64,000 nt of DNA from Brevibacillus brevis (GTDB lineage: Bacteria; Bacillota; Bacilli; Brevibacillales; Brevibacillaceae): the NCBI RefSeq assembly GCF_900637055.1, contig NZ_LR134338.1, forward strand, positions 351,501 through 415,500, read 5' to 3'. Below the pieces are notes generated by a model. It saw nothing but the letters and a program-made list of their open reading frames with translations, made no database searches and was not told the origin of the DNA. Of this stretch, positions 53,026 through 61,398 are shown piece after piece. Position 1 is the stretch's first letter. Each line of letters starts with the position of its first letter. The translations under genes were made by a program, and so were the position numbers.

Positions 53026-53961
53026 ATGCGTAAGACGAATGTGAGCCATTTAGTGGACCATTTCAATATGACGATCTTGAGCGGGGAAGAGGGCTTGGGG
53101 CGTGAGATTACCGTAACGGATTTGAGTCGTCCCGGCCTGCAATTAGCCGGTTACTATTCGTACTATGCGGAAGAGCGGATTCAATTGTTCGGCTTGACGG
53201 AAATCAACTTTTTTCAAACGCTGACTCCAGAGGAACGGCTGGAACGGATGAATTTTCTCATGCAAAGCCAGGTTCCTTGCTTCTGTGTGACCCGTAATCA
53301 GATGGTGCCTGAAGAGATGATTGACGTTTCCAATCGGTTGGGGGTACCTGTCCTTCAGTCCCCGCTGGCAACGACGACGCTAGTCGGGAAAGTGACCAAC
53401 TTTCTGGAGAATCGTCTTGCACCAACGACGACGATTCATGGGGTACTCACAGACATTTACGGCGTCGGCGTTTTGATTATGGGATCGAGCGGGATCGGGA
53501 AGAGTGAGGCTGCACTTGAGCTTGTAAAGCGCGGACACCGACTCGTAGCAGATGACGCAGTGGAGATTAAGCAGACTCAGGGCGGGCAGCTAAGCGGTAG
53601 TGCTCCTGAGCTGATTCAGCATCTCTTGGAAATCCGCGGTGTGGGGATTATCAACATTATGACGATGTTTGGTGCAGGTGCCGTGCGCAATGTGAAAAAC
53701 ATCGAGATGGTTGTTCAGCTAGAGCTATGGGAGCCTCATAAAATGTACGAGCGGTTGGGGCTCGATGAGGAAACATTGAAGATCATGGATACCGAAATTC
53801 CGATTATTACCGTTCCTGTTCGACCAGGACGAAACTTGGCAGTCATCATTGAGGTTGCAGCGATGAACTTCCGTTTGAAACGGATGGGTTACAACGCAGC
53901 GATGCACTTCACACGTAAACAGTCGAATGCCATTTTGGAAGATGCCGATTCTGACTTGTAG
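53026..53961 (+). CDS. hprK: HPr kinase/phosphorylase
   Basis: 311 residues. An N-terminal domain of about 130 residues, then the catalytic domain with P-loop GSSGIGKS at 153-160, ADDAVEIKQ, the HPrK signature [22 protein letters not shown] (positions about 201-222) and a C-terminal amphipathic tail. It phosphorylates Ser46 of HPr in response to fructose-1,6-bisphosphate, setting catabolite repression through CcpA. GAGGGGGAAGC precedes the ATG. In Bacillus subtilis lgt follows; here yvoF does. Confidence 0.96.
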   Translation: MRKTNVSHLVDHFNMTILSGEEGLGREITVTDLSRPGLQLAGYYSYYAEERIQLFGLTEINFFQTLTPEERLERMNFLMQSQVPCFCVTRNQMVPEEMIDVSNRLGVPVLQSPLATTTLVGKVTNFLENRLAPTTTIHGVLTDIYGVGVLIMGSSGIGKSEAALELVKRGHRLVADDAVEIKQTQGGQLSGSAPELIQHLLEIRGVGIINIMTMFGAGAVRNVKNIEMVVQLELWEPHKMYERLGLDEETLKIMDTEIPIITVPVRPGRNLAVIIEVAAMNFRLKRMGYNAAMHFTRKQSNAILEDADSDL

Positions 53962-53976
53962 GAGAAAGAGACGCAT

Positions 53977-54480
53977 ATGAGGAAGACAACACGTTATCCC
54001 GTAAATGGGGTAAACCCGCTTTGGCACATGTATCGAACGGTAAGCTTCTGGAAAGTCATGAAAAATTTCATCGTCATCCAACTTTCGCGATATACGCCGA
54101 TCGTTTCGTGGAAGAACTGGATGTACCGCACATTTTTGCGTATGGAAGTAGGGCAGCATAGTGCGGTTGCGTTGATGGTGATGATGGATATCATGTTTCC
54201 CGAGAAAATCAAGATCGGTCGTAATTGCGTGATCGGGTACAATACGACCATACTTGCCCATGAATATTTGATAGATGAATACCGCTTGGGAGAAGTGATT
54301 ATTGAGGATGCTGTCCTGGTGGGGGCCAACACTACCATTTTGCCGGGAGTAACAATTGGCAAAGGGGCCATTGTCGCAGCGGGTACGGTTGTTCATAAAG
54401 ATGTTCCGCCTGGTGCCTTTGTAGGTGGGAATCCCATGCAGCTCATTCGAACGAAAGCTTCAGAAGAAGAAGGCATGTAG
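53977..54480 (+). CDS. yvoF: YvoF-like hexapeptide acetyltransferase
   Basis: 167 residues, ATG after GGAGAAAGAGAC, 15 bases beyond hprK. The C-terminal half has left-handed beta-helix hexapeptides (IKIGRNCVIG, VLVGANTTIL, VTIGKGAIV) and closes with GGNPMQLIR. The N-terminal 60 residues are basic and helical, as in YvoF of Bacillus subtilis, which lies between the hprK cluster and hisZ. Acceptor unknown. Confidence 0.85.
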   Translation: MRKTTRYPVNGVNPLWHMYRTVSFWKVMKNFIVIQLSRYTPIVSWKNWMYRTFLRMEVGQHSAVALMVMMDIMFPEKIKIGRNCVIGYNTTILAHEYLIDEYRLGEVIIEDAVLVGANTTILPGVTIGKGAIVAAGTVVHKDVPPGAFVGGNPMQLIRTKASEEEGM

Positions 54481-54500
54481 CGCCTCTTCCCTTTTGATCA

Positions 54501-54531
54501 GCCGTCAGGTGTTTATCCTGGCGGTTTTTTG
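54501..54531 (+). terminator. Terminator of hprK-yvoF
   Basis: CCGTCAGG (54502-54509) and CCTGGCGG (54517-54524) with one wobble, then T6. Confidence 0.85.
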
Positions 54532-54566
54532 TTTTGGGTGAAATTTTCCGACTATTCTCATCTTGG

Positions 54567-54595
54567 TTGACCTAAGATTCTCGACGTGGTAATCT
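54567..54595 (+). promoter_or_regulatory. Candidate promoter of the histidine operon
   Basis: TTGACC (54567-54572), 17 bases, TAATCT (54590-54595), about 66 bases before the hisZ start. No T-box or his-leader peptide was seen in the short leader. Confidence 0.5.
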
Positions 54596-54661
54596 TCTTC
54601 ATAACACTTTAGTTTGTTACCATATTAGCAGAGTAAAGCGAATGTGATGGAGGGAACAAGG

Positions 54662-55837
54662 ATGGCAAAGCCGTTGGGATTCGAAAAGCCGCTCGGGATG
54701 CGGGACATACTGCCGGAATCACTGGTGAAACAACGGCACTTGGAGCGGGAGCTGCGGCAGTGTATCGAGAGATGGGGCTATGAGGAAATATCCACACCCT
54801 CTCTGGAGTACTTCGACACGGTAGGAGCAGCAAGTGCGACACTCACAGACCGGATGTTTCGCCTCCTGGATAAACAAGGCCACACCGTAGTCCTGCGTCC
54901 GGATATGACGACGCCAATTGCGAGGGTTGTTTCCTCCCTTTATAAAGATGTTCCATTGCCGATTCGGTTGTATTACCAGGCAAATGTGTTTCGGGCACAA
55001 GAAAAGGAAGCGGGACGGAATGCAGAGTTTTCACAAACCGGAATCGAGCTGATTGGAGATGCGTCTGTCGATGCGGATGCGGAAGCCATTGCGCTTGCTG
55101 TGTTTTGCTTGCGGGCAGCGGGTGTGGAAACGTTTCGCATTGCCATTGGACATGTCGATTTTGTCGACGGTCTTTTGGAGGAAGAGATTGAGGATGGGCA
55201 TGTTCGCAATCAATTCCGCCAGTTTTTGTACGAGCGGGACTTCGTTGGCTTCCGGCAGCTACTTGCGACAGTAGACATCCCTATGGAGGCAAAAAGTCGA
55301 TTGGAATCCTTGTTGCGCCTGCAAGGGGGAAAAGGGAAGATTGAGGTCGCCCGCGATCTGGCAGGCAACGGAAAGGCACGAAGGGCAGTCGAGACGATTG
55401 CTTCCTTGTGGGAGTCATTAGAAGCCTACGGGGTAACGGAAGATTTGTTGATCGATTTCAATCTGATCATCAATTTGAACTACTATACAGGCGTCGTTTT
55501 CGAAGGATACGCCGCAGATTTGGGCTCTCCGCTTTTGGGCGGAGGACGCTACGATCAATTGCTCTCCCAATTTGGGCGTGCTGCATCCGCCACAGGCTTT
55601 GCGATCAAGATGGATCGGCTGCTTCAGGTCACTCCTTTTGTAAAAAGGCAAGCATCTGCGCGAGTTTTGCTTGTTTACACGGAGGATTGCCGCAGCGCCG
55701 CTTTGGCAGAGGCACAGCAATTGCGTGAAGACGGGCTCGTAGTAGTGACACGTCTCGTTTCCAGAAGCGATGAGAAACAGGTTGGACAAGAAGCGGGATA
55801 TACCAAGGTCATTTGCATGACACAACAGGAGGAGTAG
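54662..55837 (+). CDS. hisZ: ATP phosphoribosyltransferase regulatory subunit HisZ
   Basis: 391 residues from the ATG at 54662 (GGAGGG 7 bases upstream). A histidyl-tRNA-synthetase-like paralogue: GMRDILPE, VVLRPDMTTPIARVV, RLYYQANVFRAQ and LLGGGRYDQLLSQFG, without the tRNA anticodon-binding activity. It combines with the short HisG to give an active, feedback-sensitive ATP phosphoribosyltransferase, consistent with the short hisG that follows by 3 bases. Confidence 0.95.
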   Translation: MAKPLGFEKPLGMRDILPESLVKQRHLERELRQCIERWGYEEISTPSLEYFDTVGAASATLTDRMFRLLDKQGHTVVLRPDMTTPIARVVSSLYKDVPLPIRLYYQANVFRAQEKEAGRNAEFSQTGIELIGDASVDADAEAIALAVFCLRAAGVETFRIAIGHVDFVDGLLEEEIEDGHVRNQFRQFLYERDFVGFRQLLATVDIPMEAKSRLESLLRLQGGKGKIEVARDLAGNGKARRAVETIASLWESLEAYGVTEDLLIDFNLIINLNYYTGVVFEGYAADLGSPLLGGGRYDQLLSQFGRAASATGFAIKMDRLLQVTPFVKRQASARVLLVYTEDCRSAALAEAQQLREDGLVVVTRLVSRSDEKQVGQEAGYTKVICMTQQEE

Positions 55838-55840
55838 GAG

Positions 55841-56488
55841 ATGGCACTCACGAAAAACGACCAAAAGCTGACGATCGCCATGCCAAAAGGGCGGATTTTT
55901 GAAGAGGCCGTCCACTTCCTCCAGCAAGCTGGCTTGCAGGTCACTGCGGATCTACAAGATTCTCGTAAACTGATCATCCCTGTGGAAAATGCCAAGCTTG
56001 AATTCATTATGGCAAAGCCTACCGATGTTCCTACTTATGTAGAGTATGGGGTGGCTGACGTTGGCGTGGTCGGCAAGGATGTTTTATTGGAAGAAGAACG
56101 AGATGTTTACGAGCTGTTGGATTTGCATATCGGCTATTGTCGAATGATGGTAGCGGGTCTGCCAGATTGGAAACCGACGGAAGCACTGCGTGTTGCGACG
56201 AAATATCCGAAGATTGCGTCACGTTATTTTCGTGAGCAAGGACAGCAGGTTGAGGTAATCAAGCTGAATGGTTCAGTAGAGCTTGCACCGATGATTGGAC
56301 TGGCTGATCGTATTGTGGATATTGTCTCAACAGGCAGGACATTGCGGGAAAATGGATTGGTTGAACTGGAGAGCATCTGTGAAATTACCACGAGACTGAT
56401 TGCCAATCGAGCCAGCTATCGGATGAAAAGTGAAGCGGTGGACGAGATTGCCGGAAAATTTTTAGAGGTCATTCCTCGCGGGAACTAG
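55841..56488 (+). CDS. hisG: ATP phosphoribosyltransferase catalytic subunit, short form
   Basis: 215 residues, the HisG-short length lacking the regulatory C-terminal domain. [15 protein letters not shown] at the start, [13 protein letters not shown] and the PRPP-binding [16 protein letters not shown]. It catalyses the first step of histidine synthesis together with HisZ. CAGGAGGAGTAGG precedes the ATG. Confidence 0.96.
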   Translation: MALTKNDQKLTIAMPKGRIFEEAVHFLQQAGLQVTADLQDSRKLIIPVENAKLEFIMAKPTDVPTYVEYGVADVGVVGKDVLLEEERDVYELLDLHIGYCRMMVAGLPDWKPTEALRVATKYPKIASRYFREQGQQVEVIKLNGSVELAPMIGLADRIVDIVSTGRTLRENGLVELESICEITTRLIANRASYRMKSEAVDEIAGKFLEVIPRGN

Positions 56489-56507
56489 AGAAAAAGGGGA
56501 GACAGCT

Positions 56508-57806
56508 ATGCGTATCATGTCAGCCAGCCAGTATGACGGAAAACGATCGGTAGACGCAGGGACGAGAGAACAGCAAGAGGCGGTGAAGGCGATTCTCACC
56601 TCGGTTCGCCAGCAAGGGGACGAAGCGCTGCGCTATTACACGGAACGATTTGATCGTGTGCTTCTACAAAACTTCCGCGTGAGCGAAGGCGAATTTGCTG
56701 AAGCAAGTGAGCTCGTTTCTCCACATGTCAAAGCGGCATTGGAAGAAGCAGCCGAAAATATTCGGGCGTTTCACGAGCGACAAGTGCGTCAGTCCTGGTT
56801 TACCACCAAAGAGAGTGGCACATTGCTGGGCCAGCTGATACGTCCATTGCAGCGCGTTGGATTGTATGTACCAGGAGGAACGGCAGCTTATCCTTCCAGT
56901 GTATTGATGAATGCCATCCCTGCCAAAATCGCAGGTGTTCCACAAGTCGTCATTACGACACCACCAGGAGCGGATGGGAAAATTAATCCGGCGATCCTCG
57001 TGGCGGCCCAAATTGCAGGTGTGACCGAGATATACAAGGTAGGCGGAGCACAGGCGATTGCGGCACTGACCTACGGAACGGAGCAAATCAAAGCGGTTGA
57101 TAAAATCGTTGGCCCCGGCAATATTTTCGTGGCACTGGCAAAGCGAGAAGTTTTCGGATTGGTCAGTATCGACATGGTGGCAGGGCCTAGTGAAATTGCG
57201 GTGATCGCAGATGAGACGGCCAACCCGCAATACGTCGCGGCAGACCTGCTGTCTCAGGCCGAGCATGATCCGATGTCAGCCGCTATATTGGTTACGACAT
57301 CACAATCGTTGGCGGAGCAGGTGTCACAGGAAGTCGAGCGACAGCTTTCCGATCTTCCACGCAAATCGATTGCGGAAGCGGCGATACGCGACTACGGCGC
57401 TATTTTACTCGTCGACGATTTGGACGAAGGTTTTGCCGTCATCAACCGTATCGCCCCCGAGCATTTGGAAATCATGGTGGCGGAGCCGTTTGAGTATCTC
57501 GGCAAAGTGGAAAATGCAGGCGCGATTTTCCTAGGCCCATACAGCTCAGAGCCAGTCGGTGATTATTTTGCCGGTACCAATCATGTGATTCCTACGAATG
57601 GAACGGCGCGATTTTCCTCGCCATTATCCGTCGATGATTTTATCAAGAAGTCGAGTGTTGTTTCCTACAGCAAGCGAGATTTGCGAGACAATGGACATAA
57701 AATTGTGACACTGGCCGAGCAGGAAGGATTGTCTGGGCACGGTCGAGCGATCCTTGCGCGATTGCGAGATTTTGAGACCGAAGAGCAGGAGAGTGAAAAG
57801 AGATGA
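56508..57806 (+). CDS. hisD: Histidinol dehydrogenase
   Basis: 432 residues. GLYVPGGTAAYPSSVLMN, VGGAQAIAALTYGT, the dehydrogenase signature VDKIVGPGNIFVALAKREV, DMVAGPSEIAVIAD and QAEHDPMSAAIL with zinc-binding His. It performs the last two oxidations of the pathway. GGGGAGACAG precedes the ATG; the stop overlaps hisB by four bases. Confidence 0.97.
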   Translation: MRIMSASQYDGKRSVDAGTREQQEAVKAILTSVRQQGDEALRYYTERFDRVLLQNFRVSEGEFAEASELVSPHVKAALEEAAENIRAFHERQVRQSWFTTKESGTLLGQLIRPLQRVGLYVPGGTAAYPSSVLMNAIPAKIAGVPQVVITTPPGADGKINPAILVAAQIAGVTEIYKVGGAQAIAALTYGTEQIKAVDKIVGPGNIFVALAKREVFGLVSIDMVAGPSEIAVIADETANPQYVAADLLSQAEHDPMSAAILVTTSQSLAEQVSQEVERQLSDLPRKSIAEAAIRDYGAILLVDDLDEGFAVINRIAPEHLEIMVAEPFEYLGKVENAGAIFLGPYSSEPVGDYFAGTNHVIPTNGTARFSSPLSVDDFIKKSSVVSYSKRDLRDNGHKIVTLAEQEGLSGHGRAILARLRDFETEEQESEKR

Positions 57807-58402
57807 GTGAAGGGAAACAACGTGCAGCACAGATCGAACGCAATACGAATGAGACGCAGATCGCGCTTTTCTTTGGGGTAGACGGCGCGGGTGAGAGCAA
57901 GCAAAATTCGGGTGTACCATTTTTGGATCACATGTTAGACCTGTTTACCCGACACGGACATTTTGATCTGACTGTCAAGGCAAAGGGAGATATCGAAATC
58001 GACTATCACCACACGGTGGAGGATATCGGGATTTGTCTTGGGCATGCTCTGCGGGAAGCGTTGGGAGACAAGAAAAGCATCAAGCGTTATGGAAATGCGT
58101 TTGTCCCCATGGATGACGCGCTCGCGCAGGTCGTGATTGACATTAGCAATCGCCCTCATCTGGAATATCGCGCTGCGTACCCCACAAATATGGTTGGTCA
58201 ATTTCCGACGGAGCTGGTGCACGAATTTTTATGGAAACTCGCACTGGAGGCGCGGATCAATCTGCATGTGATCCTGCACTACGGTCACAATACGCATCAC
58301 ATGATCGAGGCGATTTTCAAAGCGCTGGGCCGTGCACTGGATGAAGCGACGACGATCGATCCGCGTGTAAAAGGGGTCCCGTCAACAAAAGGGGTTTTGT
58401 AA
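57803..58402 (+). CDS. hisB: Imidazoleglycerol-phosphate dehydratase
   Basis: 199 residues, the monofunctional form without the phosphatase domain found in enterics. Duplicated metal motifs VPFLDHMLDLFTRHGHFD and DYHHTVEDIGICLG, and later YGHNTHHMIEAIFKALGRAL. A histidinol phosphatase must therefore be encoded elsewhere. Coupled to hisD by ATGA. Confidence 0.97.
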   Translation: MSEGKQRAAQIERNTNETQIALFFGVDGAGESKQNSGVPFLDHMLDLFTRHGHFDLTVKAKGDIEIDYHHTVEDIGICLGHALREALGDKKSIKRYGNAFVPMDDALAQVVIDISNRPHLEYRAAYPTNMVGQFPTELVHEFLWKLALEARINLHVILHYGHNTHHMIEAIFKALGRALDEATTIDPRVKGVPSTKGVL

Positions 58403-58403
58403 C

Positions 58404-59018
58404 ATGATCGGCATCATCGATTACGGCATGGGGAATTTGTACAGCTTGAGCAAGGCGTTGGAAAGGCTGGGCTATTCGTATGAGTTCGTATCTCAGGCAG
58501 AGCGTCTGCAAAAATATAGCGGGTTGATTTTGCCGGGAGTTGGGGCGTTCGGAGATGCTATCGCCAACATACGTGAGCTTGGATTAGAGCAAGCAATCAA
58601 GGGATACGCAGTATCTGGTCGTCCGATCTTGGGCATTTGTCTCGGCATGCAGCTTTTATTTGAGAAAAGTGCGGAGCATGGCGCGCATACGGGCTTGGGA
58701 CTGCTCGGTGGTGAGGTCGTTCGTTTTCACGGGGATTACAAGGTACCGCACATGGGCTGGAACCAACTGATGATAAAGCAAAAGCAACCGTTACTAAACG
58801 GTGTGCAGGATGGCGATTACGTCTATTTTGTCCATTCGTATCATGTCTTGTGCGAGTCTGATGTCTTGCTTGCGACGAGTGACTATCACCAGGAGGTCAC
58901 AGCCATTGTGAATCGTGACAACGTATACGGTATGCAGTTTCACCCGGAAAAGAGCGGAGAGACAGGAATGCTGCTACTGCGCAACTTTGCCGTTCAATGC
59001 GAGGGGGTTTTGACATGA
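58404..59018 (+). CDS. hisH: Imidazole glycerol phosphate synthase, glutaminase subunit
   Basis: 204 residues. Class I amidotransferase: GVGAFGDA oxyanion region, LGICLGMQLL with nucleophile Cys79, and the C-terminal QFHPEKSG His-Glu. It supplies ammonia to HisF. It starts one base after the hisB stop and overlaps hisA by ATGA. Confidence 0.96.
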   Translation: MIGIIDYGMGNLYSLSKALERLGYSYEFVSQAERLQKYSGLILPGVGAFGDAIANIRELGLEQAIKGYAVSGRPILGICLGMQLLFEKSAEHGAHTGLGLLGGEVVRFHGDYKVPHMGWNQLMIKQKQPLLNGVQDGDYVYFVHSYHVLCESDVLLATSDYHQEVTAIVNRDNVYGMQFHPEKSGETGMLLLRNFAVQCEGVLT

Positions 59019-59764
59019 GCTTTATCGTTTATCCGGCGATCGATATTCGCGGGGGCAAGTGCGTTCGACTTTTCCAAGGAGATTACGGGCAAGAGACCGT
59101 GTACGCTGATTCACCGCTCGCGATGGCGAAGCGCTGGGTAGAGCAAGGCGCGTCCTGGGTTCATCTCGTAGATTTGGACGGGGCAAAGGAAGGCAAGCCT
59201 GCAAATGCAGCGCTCATCAAGGAGATAGCGCGCTCGATCCCTGTACCCGTGCAGGTAGGAGGCGGTATTCGAACAGAAGAGCAGATCGCGGACTATTTGG
59301 AAGCGGGTGTCGCGCGCGTGATCGTCGGGACTGCTGCTATCGAAGACGAGCCTTTTACGAAGCGGATTCTTCAAAGCTATGGGGACAAAATCGCGATTGG
59401 TCTGGACTGCCGGAATGGGCTGGTGGCTACCAGAGGTTGGTTGACCACGACAGAAGTGCAAGCAACAGAGCTTGCCAAGCGGTTGGTTACGTATGGCGCC
59501 GAGACGTTTATTTACACCGATATCGCCCGTGATGGCACGATGACAGGACCCAATGTAGAAGAAATTGCAGCGTTGGCGACGGCTACAGGTAAATCGGTGA
59601 TTGCCTCGGGAGGCGTTAGCCAACTGGATGACTTGTTGACGCTGGCTGCCCATGCTTCGGACGGAGTCTCTGGCGCCATTGTTGGCAAAGCACTCTACAC
59701 GGACGCTTTTATATTGGAAGAAGCGCTCCAGCGTATGGAGGGGCGTGAATCGCATGCTGGCTAA
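59015..59764 (+). CDS. hisA: Phosphoribosylformimino-5-aminoimidazole carboxamide ribotide isomerase
   Basis: 249 residues from the ATG at 59015 that overlaps the hisH stop. A TIM barrel starting [17 protein letters not shown] with the catalytic Asp in [13 protein letters not shown] and the [13 protein letters not shown] segment with the second acidic residue. An Amadori isomerase. It overlaps hisF by 11 bases. Confidence 0.96.
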   Translation: MSFIVYPAIDIRGGKCVRLFQGDYGQETVYADSPLAMAKRWVEQGASWVHLVDLDGAKEGKPANAALIKEIARSIPVPVQVGGGIRTEEQIADYLEAGVARVIVGTAAIEDEPFTKRILQSYGDKIAIGLDCRNGLVATRGWLTTTEVQATELAKRLVTYGAETFIYTDIARDGTMTGPNVEEIAALATATGKSVIASGGVSQLDDLLTLAAHASDGVSGAIVGKALYTDAFILEEALQRMEGRESHAG

Positions 59765-60512
59765 ACGAATCATCCCGTGTCTCGATGTAAAAGACGGACG
59801 GGTGGTAAAAGGCGTGCAGTTCGTCGGACTTCGCGATGCAGGAGATCCGGTTGAACTGGCAAAAAAATATAGCGAAGAGAGAGCGGACGAGCTGATCTTT
59901 CTCGATATTTCTGCGTCCCACGAAGGGCGCAAGACGATGGTGGATGTCATAGAAAAAACGGCTGCAAACATTACGATTCCTTTCACGGTGGGTGGTGGCA
60001 TTAACAGCGTAGACGATATGAAAAGGATATTGCGTGCGGGTGCGGACAAAATCTCGTTGAATACAGCGGCTGTTTTGCGTCCGGAATTGATCCGCGAGGG
60101 AGCGACGGTCTTCGGCTCACAATGTATCGTCGTGGCGATCGACGCGAGAAGTGTTGGGGAAGATCGCTGGGAAGTGTATACCCACGGTGGACGGAATGCG
60201 ACGGGGAGAGACGTCATCCGTTGGGCACAGGAGGCAGAAGCGCTCGGAGCGGGTGAAATCCTTTTGACCAGCATGGACGACGATGGAGAAAAGAAAGGCT
60301 TTGGACTCGAATTGACCAAGCGAGTATCAGAAGCGGTTGGAATTCCGGTCATTGCTTCTGGGGGAGCGGGCTCGAGGGAGCATTTTTACGATGTGCTGAC
60401 GCAAGGAAAGGCAGATGCCGCGTTGGCCGCTTCCATTTTTCACTATGACGAAACGTCGATTCACTCGGTGAAAGAGTATTTGCAAACCAAAGGAGTTGTC
60501 GTACGACCATGA
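59754..60512 (+). CDS. hisF: Imidazole glycerol phosphate synthase, cyclase subunit
   Basis: 252 residues from the ATG at 59754 inside the end of hisA (GGAGGGGCG upstream). [23 protein letters not shown] with catalytic Asp11, [21 protein letters not shown], and [15 protein letters not shown] with the second catalytic Asp. It works with HisH to give imidazole glycerol phosphate and AICAR. Confidence 0.97.
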   Translation: MLAKRIIPCLDVKDGRVVKGVQFVGLRDAGDPVELAKKYSEERADELIFLDISASHEGRKTMVDVIEKTAANITIPFTVGGGINSVDDMKRILRAGADKISLNTAAVLRPELIREGATVFGSQCIVVAIDARSVGEDRWEVYTHGGRNATGRDVIRWAQEAEALGAGEILLTSMDDDGEKKGFGLELTKRVSEAVGIPVIASGGAGSREHFYDVLTQGKADAALAASIFHYDETSIHSVKEYLQTKGVVVRP

Positions 60513-61153
60513 CAGGAGCAGAAGCGTTTGCAGTGGAAAAATTGCGTTTTGACGAAAAGGGCTTGATCCCTGTCATCGTGCAGGATGCCGGGAGCAAGAC
60601 AGTCTTGACGCTTGCCTATATGAATGAAGAATCGCTACAAAAGTCATTGGCGACCAAAGAAACATGGTTTTGGAGCCGTTCCCGACAACAGTTGTGGCAC
60701 AAGGGTGAGACTTCGGGTCATATACAGCGGATCGTCTCTATGCGGTATGATTGCGACGGAGATGCACTGGTTGTGATGGTCGAGCCGAATGGGCCTGCTT
60801 GTCATACGGGAGCTTACAGCTGTTTCTCGCAGGAAGTTCTCTCGCATACAGATGGTGAGCCGGTACAAGCAGATCGGTTTGCGATCCTGGGCGAGCTCGA
60901 AGAACTGATTGCTGCGCGGGAGGCAGAGCGCCCGGAAGGCTCCTACACCACGTACTTGTTCGAAAAAGGCGTAGACAAAATCCTGAAAAAGGTCGGGGAA
61001 GAGACTGCCGAGGTCATTATTGCCGCGAAAAATCGAAGTCGTGAGGAACTGCGGTACGAGGCATCTGATTTGATCTTTCACTTGATGGTTCTGTTACGGG
61101 AGCAAAAGCTGCCGCTGGATGAAGTACTGACGGAGCTTCAAAGGCGTCGTTAA
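60509..61153 (+). CDS. hisI: Bifunctional phosphoribosyl-AMP cyclohydrolase / phosphoribosyl-ATP pyrophosphatase
   Basis: 214 residues. The N-terminal HisI domain has [27 protein letters not shown] and the metal-binding cysteines in YDCDGDAL and [12 protein letters not shown]; the C-terminal HisE domain has [21 protein letters not shown] and VIIAAKN. Steps 2 and 3 of the pathway are thus fused, as in Bacillus subtilis. Last gene of the operon, coupled to hisF by ATGA. Confidence 0.96.
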   Translation: MTGAEAFAVEKLRFDEKGLIPVIVQDAGSKTVLTLAYMNEESLQKSLATKETWFWSRSRQQLWHKGETSGHIQRIVSMRYDCDGDALVVMVEPNGPACHTGAYSCFSQEVLSHTDGEPVQADRFAILGELEELIAAREAERPEGSYTTYLFEKGVDKILKKVGEETAEVIIAAKNRSREELRYEASDLIFHLMVLLREQKLPLDEVLTELQRRR

Positions 61154-61166
61154 CAGATAAAGTAAT

Positions 61167-61199
61167 AACCACCTCTGTTTCCAGAGCGTGGTTTTTTTG
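61167..61199 (+). terminator. Terminator of the histidine operon
   Basis: AACCAC (61167-61172) with GTGGTT (61188-61193), inner TCTG/CAGA helix, and T7. Confidence 0.88.
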
Positions 61200-61239
61200 T
61201 TAGAATAATCGGTATCTTATTGCGAGAGGTGTGGTGACC

Positions 61240-61350
61240 ATGAACAAATTCAAGCTCACTTCACTTGCAGCTGGATACGACGGGCAGTATTACGACACCA
61301 TCATGATAGGTCTACTGCGCGAAGAGTTTTACCAGCAAGCAAAGAAATAG
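61240..61350 (+). CDS. Hypothetical 36-residue protein
   Basis: Not recognised. The ATG at 61240 follows GAGAGGTGTGGTG. The product begins MNKFKLTSLAAGYDG, has a tyrosine-rich centre (QYYDTIM) and a basic helical end (LLREEFYQQAKK); no membrane helix. It lies between the his terminator and the sensor kinase gene, 48 bases ahead of the latter, and could be co-transcribed with it. Short length leaves the coding status open. Confidence 0.5.
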   Translation: MNKFKLTSLAAGYDGQYYDTIMIGLLREEFYQQAKK

Positions 61351-61398
61351 ATCTCTGTTTATTTTTCACTAGCGGCATTTGCATAAGGAGGGATGGAT

